Notes under the pieces: generated by a model
Databases searched by the model: none
The model's input: the letters and a program-made list of their open reading frames with translations, nothing else
What the model was told of the DNA's origin: nothing
Source: a bacterium
GTDB taxonomy: Bacteria; Verrucomicrobiota; Kiritimatiellia; CAIVKH01
Length of the DNA: 37,771 bases
Direction: 5' to 3'
Assembly (NCBI GenBank): GCA_030432155.1
Contig: JAUIHQ010000006.1
Location: 1 to 37,771, forward strand
In this document: positions 24,204-32,005 of the stretch, in pieces
Layout of the letters: each line of letters begins with the position of its first letter
How positions within the stretch are numbered: position 1 is the stretch's first letter
Position numbers and translations under genes: made by a program

Positions 24204-24884
24204 ATGAACGCCAAGCATTCAGCTGCCGTCGCGGGACTGGCCGGCTGCCTTTTGTTGTGCCCATGGGCAGGAAAGGCGGCGGTCCTCCTGCAGGATGATT
24301 TCGACGACCAGCCGGTGGGGTCGGGGAACCCGGATGATTTCATTGCCTTCGGCGCCGGCCTCGCCGACCGGGGCATTACCAGTCTTGATGCGGTATCCGC
24401 CCCCAACTCCGCTTACCTGTCGGTAAATTTTGACAATGGCTTTGCCGGGATGATCCGCCTTCCCTTTTCACCCTATGTCACCCTCAGCAATATCAGCGTT
24501 GCCGTGCGTGCAACCTCTGATCTGAGTTCGAACCTTGGTATGTTCGGGTTTCAGCTTGTGGATGCCGACGGGACCGCGGCTCGCACCCAGACCGGCGACC
24601 TGCTCAGTCCTTCGACCGCCTTCCAGGTATTCGAACAGGATGCGTCAGCCATCAATCTTATCACGTCCCCGGGGTCCATCGCCGGCCTGGACACCACGCG
24701 GATCGTTCAGTTCGGTTTCCTTGTCCTCGACCGCGGGGATCTCTCCGGCGCCGCTTCGTTCTATATGGATGATCTGGAGCTCGAAGGCTGGGTGATACCC
24801 GAGCCCGGAACCATCGCTTTCCTGCTTATCGGCCTTGGCATGATGGCCCGGCTTCGCCACCGGACAACCCCCGCTACGGCCTGA
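24204..24884 (+). CDS. PEP-CTERM sorting domain protein (paralogue)
   Basis: The 226-residue product has a signal peptide (hydrophobic SAAVAGLAGCLLLCPWAG, cleavage near KAAVL) and a C-terminal VIPEPGTIAFLLIGLGMMA followed by RLRHR, the PEP-CTERM exosortase signal. The length is identical to the protein at 21534. Aligned features are DDF near the N-terminus, VDADGTAARTQTGDLLSPSTA, SIAGLDTTRIVQFGFLV and ASFYMDDLEL. Duplication followed by divergence is the simplest reading. It has its own copy of the operator and is probably co-regulated with the symporter and GH20 units. Surface display is expected, the ligand unknown. Confidence 0.88.
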   Translation: MNAKHSAAVAGLAGCLLLCPWAGKAAVLLQDDFDDQPVGSGNPDDFIAFGAGLADRGITSLDAVSAPNSAYLSVNFDNGFAGMIRLPFSPYVTLSNISVAVRATSDLSSNLGMFGFQLVDADGTAARTQTGDLLSPSTAFQVFEQDASAINLITSPGSIAGLDTTRIVQFGFLVLDRGDLSGAASFYMDDLELEGWVIPEPGTIAFLLIGLGMMARLRHRTTPATA

Positions 24885-24958
24885 TGATACCCAACCCGCT
24901 CATCGAAAAGCAGATGCGAAGCCGATAAAAACGTTTTACTAAATCCGCCACCCCCGGT

Positions 24959-25459
24959 ATGTTTTCCCGCATGAATGAGGAACACATGTCTGTTTTCGGG
25001 GGCAGCCGCCTGCTCAAGGCGAGCCGGAACATGGAGATCATCTGCGACGGAGTGAAGGACTTCCGCCAACTCTACAGGATGCGGGATGAGGCGGGGCTGC
25101 AGATGACGAAGGTATCGGTGCAGGCGTTGCAGAGCCTGGTCGATATCTACGCGGACCGGTCCATGAACGAAGCCATGGCGATGCACAAGCTCAACCTGGC
25201 CAAGGCGGACTGCCAGGAGCTGTTGCTGGATGTTGAAGACTTTCTTCACCAGCACCATCTGGATCAATGGTCGCCGGATGAGGATCTGGCCAAGCGGGCG
25301 AGGGCGCTTGGCTACATGTCGGACCGGACGTACCAGGTCTACCGGCCGTGGATTCATCACAGCGCGGACGTTGCGGCCAACCTGCTGATCTGCATTCTAC
25401 ATCAGACGACATTTCTACTCGACCGGATCCGTATCGCGCCGCTTCGGGCGGCCGGGTGA
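24959..25459 (+). CDS. Four-helix-bundle suffix-domain protein
   Basis: The 166-residue product is all-helical by eye. Its C-terminal half (about residues 78-160) matches the four-helix-bundle suffix domain: an [18 protein letters not shown] helix, [20 protein letters not shown], and [19 protein letters not shown]. In that family the suffix normally follows a 23S-IVP-like four-helix domain. Here the first 75 residues are helical, but the match to the IVP family is weak. The stop codon overlaps the comM ATG by one base (TGATG), so the two are translationally coupled. Function is unknown; a structural or DNA-uptake-linked role is only guilt by association. An ATG at 24971 is an alternative start. 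Confidence 0.7.
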   Translation: MFSRMNEEHMSVFGGSRLLKASRNMEIICDGVKDFRQLYRMRDEAGLQMTKVSVQALQSLVDIYADRSMNEAMAMHKLNLAKADCQELLLDVEDFLHQHHLDQWSPDEDLAKRARALGYMSDRTYQVYRPWIHHSADVAANLLICILHQTTFLLDRIRIAPLRAAG

Positions 25460-26994
25460 TGCTGGCCGATGTCACATCGGGTGCGGTGCTGGGGGTTGAC
25501 GCCTACCCGGTGGAGATTGAAGTCAACGAGGGCGGCGGCGACCCCAAGGTCATCATTGTCGGATTGCCTGACGCCGCGGTGAAGGAAAGCTCGGACCGGG
25601 TCTGGACCGCACTGATCAATTCCGGTTTCGCCCCTCCGATGGGAAAAACCACGGTGAATCTCGCGCCCGCCGATATCAAGAAGGAAGGACCAAGCTTCGA
25701 TCTCCCCATTGCCCTTGGCATGATTGCCGCGTCCGGCGGCATTCCCGCGGAGCGACTGGAAGGGTATTGCATCGTCGGTGAACTGGCCCTGAGCGGGGAG
25801 GTACGCAAGGTGCGAGGTGTTCTGCCGATTGCCATGATGGCGAGGGAGCAGGGGTGCCGGGGGATGATCGTTCCCCTCGCCAACGCCGAGGAGGCCTCGG
25901 TGGTGGAAGGCCTGGCGGTGTATGCCGTGCATACCCTGCGTGAAGCGGCGGAGTTTCTGGCCGGCGATCGCGAGTTGTCCCGTCATGTCGTGGATATGGA
26001 TGAAGTATTCGAGGGGAACGCCCGGTACGACCTCGACTATGCGGACGTGAAGGGGCAGGAGTTTGCCAAACGGGCCATCGAGGTGGCCCTGGCCGGCGGT
26101 CACAACATCCTGTTTGTCGGCCCGCCCGGAACCGGCAAGAGCATGCTCGCCAAGCGCATCCCCACCATTCTTCCGAACATGAGTATCGAGGAAGCGCTTG
26201 AGGCCACCAAGATCCACTCAATCGCCGGTCTGCTTCCGTCGCGAAAAGCACTGGTGGCGAGGCGGCCGTTCCGCACGCCGCATCACACGATCTCCGATGC
26301 CGGCCTCCTCGGCGGAGGTTCGCATCCCATGCCCGGAGAGGTCAGTCTTGCCCATCACGGGGTTCTGTTTCTGGATGAGCTGCCGGAGTTTCACCGCAAC
26401 GTGCTGGAAGTGATGCGCCAACCGCTGGAAGACGGTCAGGTCACGATCTCGCGGGCCGCGGCCAGCGTCACCTTTCCCTGCCGGTTCATGCTCGTGGCGG
26501 CAATGAATCCGTGCCCATGCGGCTATCATGGCGATATCAAGCGCGAGTGCCGGTGTACATCGCTCCAGATCCAGCGCTACCGGTCCAAGATCTCCGGTCC
26601 GCTTCTTGACCGGATCGATATTCACATCGAAGTACCGGCGGTGAGTTACCGGGAACTATCATCGATGGAGCCGGGTGAACCGTCCTCCGCGGTCCGCGGC
26701 CGGGTGGTGCGAACGAGGGAGGTGCAGCGCAAGCGGTTCGGGCGAAGGTCCGGCGTCCGTTGCAACGCGCACATGCGGCCGCGGGATATCCAGAAGCACT
26801 GCGCGTTGGAAGAAACCGCCCGCCACCTGCTGAAGCAGGCAATCAGCGACCTCAACTTCTCCGCCCGCGCCTACGACCGCATCCTCAAGGTCGCCCGCAC
26901 CATCGCCGATCTTGAAGAAACTGAATCCATCCGCGAATCCCACATCTCCGAAGCCATCCAATACCGATCCCTGGATCGCCAGTGGGTGCGGTGA
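25459..26994 (+). CDS. comM: YifB/ComM family Mg-chelatase-like AAA+ ATPase
   Basis: ComM is a hexameric helicase that promotes branch migration during natural transformation. The 511-residue product shows the Lon-like S5 N-domain ([38 protein letters not shown]), Walker [10 protein letters not shown], Walker [11 protein letters not shown], the Cys-rich [10 protein letters not shown]...CRCT segment and the Mg-chelatase C-terminal domain ([36 protein letters not shown]). The start is the ATG that overlaps the upstream stop. An in-frame upstream codon at 25348 would lie within the previous gene. Confidence 0.96.
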   Translation: MLADVTSGAVLGVDAYPVEIEVNEGGGDPKVIIVGLPDAAVKESSDRVWTALINSGFAPPMGKTTVNLAPADIKKEGPSFDLPIALGMIAASGGIPAERLEGYCIVGELALSGEVRKVRGVLPIAMMAREQGCRGMIVPLANAEEASVVEGLAVYAVHTLREAAEFLAGDRELSRHVVDMDEVFEGNARYDLDYADVKGQEFAKRAIEVALAGGHNILFVGPPGTGKSMLAKRIPTILPNMSIEEALEATKIHSIAGLLPSRKALVARRPFRTPHHTISDAGLLGGGSHPMPGEVSLAHHGVLFLDELPEFHRNVLEVMRQPLEDGQVTISRAAASVTFPCRFMLVAAMNPCPCGYHGDIKRECRCTSLQIQRYRSKISGPLLDRIDIHIEVPAVSYRELSSMEPGEPSSAVRGRVVRTREVQRKRFGRRSGVRCNAHMRPRDIQKHCALEETARHLLKQAISDLNFSARAYDRILKVARTIADLEETESIRESHISEAIQYRSLDRQWVR

Positions 26995-27093
26995 TGGGGA
27001 GGGGGGATTGGTTCATTTGGGATTTGATGATTGGGCTGACGTACCGGCCGCCGAAGTCCTGACAAATCTAACGTTGCAGTTCATATTTGTCGT

Positions 27094-27243
27094 ATGAAGT
27101 ACCGGGAACGTGCTCTTGAAAAAGAAGTGTTGAGGGCTTGGGAGGCCTTTTCCGCGATGCTGATAACGGGTCCGCGTCGATCTGGCTAGACCACGCTGCT
27201 GCGAAACGTGAACGCACTGGCCTTCACGTCCAATACTCACTAG
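27094..27243 (+). pseudogene. Truncated AAA-ATPase (DUF4143-type) N-terminus with stop codon in Walker A
   Basis: From the ATG at 27094 the frame reads MKYRERALEKEVL...MLITGPRRSG, then TAG at 27187, then TTLLRN in the same frame. Intact relatives read GPRxxGKTTLL at this point, so the P-loop Lys codon has become an amber stop. Homology seems to end near 27210 and the frame closes at 27241. A promoter-like CTGACA-17-CATATT (27059-27087) and a 7-bp inverted repeat GACAAAT/ATTTGTC (27061-27067, 27085-27091) remain upstream. Of the 26995-27253 gap, the rest holds only a short T/G-rich stretch at 27011-27037. Confidence 0.75.
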
Positions 27244-27253
27244 CATCCGGGCC

Positions 27254-28270
27254 ATGGCTCGTACGCCCCCAACCCGGCGCGGGTGGTTCCCGGTCTCTAT
27301 CCTGTCCGTCCTGTTGCTGTTGATCGTCGCTACTGCACTGATTGTCGATCTTGCGTGGAAGGCTTGGTACGCCGGACTTGCCGACACCGGACGCAACCCC
27401 TGGTTCCGCCGTGCATGGTCGGACTATGTCGATCACACCCCGCCCCGCCGTGAAGGCGAACGGCTGATCATCCTGCTTTCCAACTCGCAGGGCTACGGCC
27501 GTGAAATGGCGTGCGAAGATACCTACGCAGGGCAACTGCGATCCCGCTTTGCGGTTGCCGACACTCCGACTCGCATTGTGAACTGGTCGGTCCCGGGCGG
27601 ACAATTCACCGATCTGATCACTCTAGCCGCGGCCGCTCGCAGCAAGCAACCCTCCAGCATCATCGCGGTGGTGTCGCCGGGGTCGTTCACCGTTCCGGAA
27701 AGCGTTGAGCGTGCGCTTGCCCTTTGGGTATCCGATACGTATCGACTACTCGCGGACCCCACAATCCGCGAAGCCTTGCCCGAACCCCTGCTGCAAGAAG
27801 CCCGTGACCTGCGGCTTCGTATCGACATCGCAGCAGGCCGCATGGGCGCCGCCTGGCGGATTCGGACCCTCCCGTCGGCCCTGCTTGCATGTAATCCCTC
27901 CCTGGCTCCGTTCTTTCATCCTCAGGAGTCGATCAACTGGTTCGGTCGCCAGCCCGGCCTTGATGCGTGGACCCCGGTATGGCGGACTTCTCCGAATCGC
28001 ACCTTTGAGATGTGGCGCTATGAGGCCTTTCTCGACCAGCTTACCCAGGCCGCTCCCGTATCGATCCTCATCGATATGCCCCTCACCGAACGGGTTCGCG
28101 CGGGACGCACTACGCCTCCGGACATCCTGGCCGCTGCCGCGGCGGCCCGCGGAGTCAGGTACCTTGACCTATCCGCGGACATTCCCGACCAGAGCTTTAT
28201 CACCGCCACCCACTTGAATCTCGCCGGCCATGATGCGTTTGCCGCCCGACTCGCCAGGGAGCTTCCGTGA
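27254..28270 (+). CDS. Membrane-anchored SGNH/GDSL-like protein next to an MBOAT acyltransferase
   Basis: The 338-residue product has one N-terminal membrane helix (VSILSVLLLLIVATALIV) and an extracytoplasmic domain. The candidate nucleophile is S78 in LIILLSNSQGYG, the GNSQ-type block I of AlgX/DltD-like SGNH proteins. Block V reads ITATHLNLAGHDAF: the His is present, but the Asp normally three residues before it is Thr, so a full triad is uncertain. Its stop overlaps the GTG of the MBOAT gene. Such pairs usually transfer acyl groups to exported polysaccharide or lipid; the acceptor here is unknown. Confidence 0.78.
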   Translation: MARTPPTRRGWFPVSILSVLLLLIVATALIVDLAWKAWYAGLADTGRNPWFRRAWSDYVDHTPPRREGERLIILLSNSQGYGREMACEDTYAGQLRSRFAVADTPTRIVNWSVPGGQFTDLITLAAAARSKQPSSIIAVVSPGSFTVPESVERALALWVSDTYRLLADPTIREALPEPLLQEARDLRLRIDIAAGRMGAAWRIRTLPSALLACNPSLAPFFHPQESINWFGRQPGLDAWTPVWRTSPNRTFEMWRYEAFLDQLTQAAPVSILIDMPLTERVRAGRTTPPDILAAAAAARGVRYLDLSADIPDQSFITATHLNLAGHDAFAARLARELP

Positions 28271-29691
28271 CGTTTGTATGCCTTGAATTTGCGGTCCTGC
28301 TGGGGGTGTCGTTGATTCTGGTGCGGGCGCTGCCGCGATTCCGGACGGCCGTACTGCTCTTGGCCAGCTATGTGTTCTATGCCTACTGGAATCCCTGGTA
28401 TGCCTTGCTTATTGCGTTCTCCACCGCGATCGACTACGGCGCCGCACGCTGGATCGCGGCTCACGACCGCCCCCGGGATCGCCGCCTCGCCCTTTGGATC
28501 AGCGTGGCCGCCAACCTCGGCATGCTCGGGTATTTCAAATATACCAACTTCGGTTTGCACATCATACACGACCTGCTCGGGGAGGCCGCGTCCCCCCTGC
28601 CGAGCGCCCTCGACCTGATCCTGCCCGTCGGCATTTCCTTCTACACGTTCCAGAGCATGGCTTATACCATCGACGTGTACCGCGGCCGAATCGCCCCCGA
28701 GCGCAATCCCGCCGTGTTTGCCCTGTTTGTATCCTTTTTTCCCCAACTGGTTGCCGGGCCGATTGAGCGGGCCGACCACCTGCTGCCCCAGCTTCGGGTC
28801 CCGGCGCCGTCGGACTCCGGACATTTCGAGGAAGGCCTGCGCCTGTTGCTGTGGGGCCTGGTCAAAAAGCTGGTGGTCGCGGACCGCCTGGTCCTGGCTG
28901 CCATGCCGGTGTTCGAGACCGCTCCCACGCGCGGCGCCGCCGATCTTCTCTATGCAGCGCTGGCGTTGTTTACCATGTTGTATTTTGATTTCTCAGCCTA
29001 CACCGACATGGCACGCGGAACCGCGGTTCTGTTTGGTGTACGCCTGTCGGAAAACTTCCGCCTTCCCCTTGCCGCCACCAGCATCGCCGCGTTCTGGCGT
29101 GGATGGCACATCACCCTGTCGACCTGGGTCAGGGACTACGTCTTCCTTCCCCTGGGCGGTACGAACCCGCGTAATCTTCCGCGCCAGGCCCTGGTAACCC
29201 TGCTGACCATGGGTCTGGTCGGCTTGTGGCATGGCGCCAACTGGACCTATGTCGCCTGGGGTCTTCTGCACGGGGTCTTCATGGTGATCTATCTCCTGTG
29301 GTTCATGGGCATCCGGCGGCGGTTTCGACGCGCATCGCGGATTGCCCGCCATCCTGCCGGCGCCTTCACGGGGTGGGCCCTGACCATGGCGTTGCATGCC
29401 GTCGGCATGGCCTTATTCTTTTCCCCTGACCTCTCCCAGGCCTTTCACATCCTCCGGAGTTTTGTGTCGCCGACCGCCTGGATGGCGCCCCCCCGCGAAC
29501 CCCTGGGGGCGGGGTTTGCAATCCTCATCGTCCTATGGTTGATCCATGCCCGGATGGGAACACGGTTTCCGCTCGAGCGGATAGGGGATCAGTCCGTTGT
29601 ATGGCGTGCCCTGTTTTATGCCGGACTCCTCCTTGCCCTCGCGCTGTTTGCGGTTCCCCGCAGCCACACATTCGTTTACTTTCAATTCTAA
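28267..29691 (+). CDS. MBOAT family membrane O-acyltransferase
   Basis: The 474-residue polytopic protein matches AlgI/PatA-type MBOAT enzymes that carry acyl groups across the membrane. It shows SYVFYAYWNPWY near the N-terminus, ILPVGISFYTFQSMAYTIDVYRG, FPQLVAGPIERA, the AFWRGWHITLSTWVRDYVFLPLGG signature and the catalytic-type His in LVGLWHGANWTYVAWGLLHG. It begins with GTG overlapping the previous stop by four bases. The downstream methyltransferase starts ten bases after its stop, so the three form an operon. Confidence 0.94.
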   Translation: MTFVCLEFAVLLGVSLILVRALPRFRTAVLLLASYVFYAYWNPWYALLIAFSTAIDYGAARWIAAHDRPRDRRLALWISVAANLGMLGYFKYTNFGLHIIHDLLGEAASPLPSALDLILPVGISFYTFQSMAYTIDVYRGRIAPERNPAVFALFVSFFPQLVAGPIERADHLLPQLRVPAPSDSGHFEEGLRLLLWGLVKKLVVADRLVLAAMPVFETAPTRGAADLLYAALALFTMLYFDFSAYTDMARGTAVLFGVRLSENFRLPLAATSIAAFWRGWHITLSTWVRDYVFLPLGGTNPRNLPRQALVTLLTMGLVGLWHGANWTYVAWGLLHGVFMVIYLLWFMGIRRRFRRASRIARHPAGAFTGWALTMALHAVGMALFFSPDLSQAFHILRSFVSPTAWMAPPREPLGAGFAILIVLWLIHARMGTRFPLERIGDQSVVWRALFYAGLLLALALFAVPRSHTFVYFQF

Positions 29692-29701
29692 CCATCCAGA
29701 T

Positions 29702-30499
29702 ATGAACCCAGAGCCATCATCGAGTGTTCGGTCCCGGTTCTCCGCCGCCGCGCAAACGTATCAGGATGCTTCGCGTCTCCAGGATCGGGTGGCCCGACGA
29801 TTGCTGGAATTGGTTCCTCCGGGTCTGTCGCCGGCCTCGGTTCTGGATGTCGGCTGCGGTTCAGGACGTCTGACGGGCCTCGCCGCAGAGCGATGGCCCG
29901 AGGCCTCGTTGACCGGGGTGGACCTCGCCGAAGGTATGATCGAGGAGGCCGGCAGGCGGTTTCCGTCAACCACCATACAATGGATTCAGGCTGATGCGGC
30001 CACATTCAAGCCCGGGATCCGTTACGACCTTGTGATCAGCAGCAGCGCCCTGCACTGGCTCGATCCATTTGCGGCCGGCCTTCATCATGTCGCCACCCTG
30101 GTCGCCCCCGGGGGGCACCTCGCCCTTGCCGTCATGCTGGATGGAACCCTTGTTGAACTTCACCACGCCCGGAAGGCCGCGGTACCGGGCAAGCCTCCGC
30201 GAAGGCGGCTGCCGACCGGCGACGATTTTGAGGCCGCTCTTCGCGCGATCCCCGACGCACGGGTGCGGCGAATCGAACGCATCATCGTTGAATACGACGA
30301 ACCCTCCGCGGCTCATGTTCTCCGAACTCTGCATGCCATGGGCGTAACCGGCGGTGCGGTTTCCCGCGGTGAGGTTCCGCTGCATCGGGGCGACATCCGG
30401 GCCTTGTGTGCCTACTACGATCACAACTTCCGGTCCCCCGAGGGTGTACGTGTGACCTTCGTCGTCGGGTATGCCCTGGTTAGGTTTAACTCTCATTGA
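29702..30499 (+). CDS. SAM-dependent methyltransferase, BioC-like
   Basis: The 265-residue product is a class I methyltransferase. Motif I is VLDVGCGSGRLTG and the acidic end of strand 2 is GVDLAEGM; DLVISSSALHWLDP and LVAPGGHLALAV follow. The N-terminal SVRSRFSAAAQTYQDASRLQDRVARRL segment is characteristic of BioC, the malonyl-ACP O-methyltransferase of biotin synthesis. No other biotin gene is in the window, and it lies in an acyltransferase operon, so a different small-molecule acceptor is possible. The ATG at 29702 is chosen because an upstream start would overlap MBOAT. Confidence 0.8.
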   Translation: MNPEPSSSVRSRFSAAAQTYQDASRLQDRVARRLLELVPPGLSPASVLDVGCGSGRLTGLAAERWPEASLTGVDLAEGMIEEAGRRFPSTTIQWIQADAATFKPGIRYDLVISSSALHWLDPFAAGLHHVATLVAPGGHLALAVMLDGTLVELHHARKAAVPGKPPRRRLPTGDDFEAALRAIPDARVRRIERIIVEYDEPSAAHVLRTLHAMGVTGGAVSRGEVPLHRGDIRALCAYYDHNFRSPEGVRVTFVVGYALVRFNSH

Positions 30500-30630
30500 G
30501 ACATCGATCTGCACCTAGTTTGGTCGGCGGCAAAGTAAATTTAAGGAGCATTCTCGCTCGCCTGTTCAAGCATGAAACCATTGCATGAGAACTGTGGTCT
30601 GCGATGATGGAGGGGAAAGGAGATGACGCG

Positions 30631-31176
30631 ATGACGATGAAGGTACTGGTTCCGGTGGCCGAGGGTTGTGAGGAAATGGAGGCGGTGATCCTGGTGGATG
30701 TGTTTCGCCGTGCGGGCTGGGAGGTGACGGCCATGGGCCTGAAGCCGGGCGAGATTACGGCTTCGCGCGGTGTTCGATTGATCCCGGATACGGTGGTGGA
30801 TGATCTTGATGCAAGGTCGTTTGATGTATTGGCGATTCCCGGAGGCAACGGTGGGGTCGAGACGCTGTGCGGTGATGAGCGAATCCTGGACATCGTTCGG
30901 CAGTTTCATGCAGCGAAAAAATGGATCTGTGCGGTATGTGCGGGACCGCTTGTGCTGGATCGCGCGGGCATTCTCGATGGCGTTCCGGTGACGTGCCATC
31001 CATCGGCCGGCAGCAAACTCAAGGGTACGAAACGATCCGATGAACGCATCATACAGCATGAAAACATCATCACCAGCCAAGGTCCGGGTACGACGATGGC
31101 CTTTGCGCTGCATGTTGTTTCCACCCTGGAAAATCCCGAAAAAGCAGGTGAAATCGCCGCTGCCATGGTGTTTTAA
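30631..31176 (+). CDS. DJ-1/PfpI family protein (YajL/ThiJ type)
   Basis: The 181-residue product matches the DJ-1 clade: VLVPVAEGCEEMEAVILVDVFRRAGWEVT with the conserved Glu near the active site, FDVLAIPGGNGGVETL, and the nucleophile elbow CAVCAGPLVLDRAGIL with C103. CHPSAGSKL and TSQGPGTTMAFALHVV also fit. Members are reported as glyoxalase III-like or protein/nucleotide repair enzymes, and the precise activity is debated. The ATG at 30631 follows AGGAG by eight bases, better than an ATG at 30604. The preceding 130 bases hold nothing I recognise. Confidence 0.92.
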   Translation: MTMKVLVPVAEGCEEMEAVILVDVFRRAGWEVTAMGLKPGEITASRGVRLIPDTVVDDLDARSFDVLAIPGGNGGVETLCGDERILDIVRQFHAAKKWICAVCAGPLVLDRAGILDGVPVTCHPSAGSKLKGTKRSDERIIQHENIITSQGPGTTMAFALHVVSTLENPEKAGEIAAAMVF

Positions 31177-31313
31177 GCCCCTGAAACAAAGAAATACGTG
31201 GAAATCGTCAAAAAAACACTTGTTTTGCGGATCAAGTGCGACACAATCCGAATCACGTTCGATCGCGTGGTGCGAATCAACGAGTTAACCAACGATAGAA
31301 GGAGGCATTCAAC

Positions 31314-31595
31314 ATGGCGTTGACCAAGTCTCAGACGGCCACAAAGCTGGCGGAAGCCACTGGCCTGAGCAAGAAGCAGGTAAACGAGTTCTTTGACGAA
31401 CTGTCAAAGCTCGCCTACAAGGAAGCCAAGAACAGTTTCACGATCCCCGGCATCGGTAAGCTCGTGTTGGTTCATCGCAAGGCTCGCATGGGCCGCAACC
31501 CTGCGACCGGCGAACAGATCAAGATCCCGGCCAAGAAGGTCGTGAAGTTCCGCGTCGCGAAAGCGGCGAAGGACGCGATCCTTCCCAAGAAGTAA
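31314..31595 (+). CDS. hup: HU/IHF family DNA-binding protein
   Basis: The 93-residue basic protein is a complete HU-type nucleoid protein: two helices (SQTATKLAEATGLSKKQVNEFFDELSKLA), the beta saddle starting FTIPGIGKLVLVHRKARMGRNPATGEQIKIPAKKVVKFRVAK, and a Lys-rich tail. GRNPATGE is the arm-tip signature. AGGAGG lies nine bases before the ATG. Upstream, TTGTTT-16-CACAAT (31220-31247) is a plausible promoter, with a CACTTG/CAAGTG inverted repeat (31217-31238) on its -35 side. A strong terminator follows. Confidence 0.95.
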   Translation: MALTKSQTATKLAEATGLSKKQVNEFFDELSKLAYKEAKNSFTIPGIGKLVLVHRKARMGRNPATGEQIKIPAKKVVKFRVAKAAKDAILPKK

Positions 31596-31618
31596 TTCGC
31601 GATTCAGTTCGCAGAAGC

Positions 31619-31653
31619 GGGAGCAGGCGGAAACGCCCGCTCCCGTTTTTTTG
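31619..31653 (+). terminator. Strong intrinsic terminator after hup
   Basis: CGGGAGC, one mismatch, GGCG, a GAAA tetraloop and the complementary arm make an 11-pair stem, followed by seven T residues. It is the clearest rho-independent terminator in the window. Confidence 0.93.
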
Positions 31654-31782
31654 TCCTCAGCACTTCTTCCAGGGGTGGTGAATCCCGCCGCCGTCTGGTC
31701 ATCCCCTCTGCCGCTCGGGAACCCGCATGAGCGATGGTGAAACCAGTGGCCACGATGGGAGGTTGAAGGCGCCTGTATGGTG

Positions 31783-31975
31783 ATATTCACAACCGCTTAC
31801 ATTCGGATGGATTACGAAGTTTTCACAGCTTATTCACATGCGAGGCAGGAATCTGTTTATAACTGCCCGGAGGCAGGCTTGCTTTGTAATGCGCTGGTTG
31901 GCAGCGGGATGCGTGAATCATCGGGCGAGGGGCATGCCGCGACGCCTGTCAACAACCCCTTCGAGTTGTTAATAA
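31783..31975. other. Cluster of DnaA-box-like nonamers in a 350-base non-coding gap
   Basis: The 31654-32005 gap has no convincing gene. It contains TTATTCACA (31830-31838, a full match to TTATNCACA), ATATTCACA (31783-31791), GTTTTCACA (31819-31827), and in the opposite orientation TGTTTATAA (31854-31862) and TGTTAATAA (31967-31975), each one or two mismatches from the consensus. The stretch is more A+T-rich than its surroundings. A role in DnaA binding is inferred only. Confidence 0.4.
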
Positions 31976-32005
31976 GTTCCGGTCAAATCCGTTTTACCGG
32001 GGCAA

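Noticed and set aside
24920-24945. AAAACGTTTT palindrome before the four-helix suffix gene as a fourth ROK operator
   Set aside because: It lacks the AGTT-N-AACT core of the other three copies.
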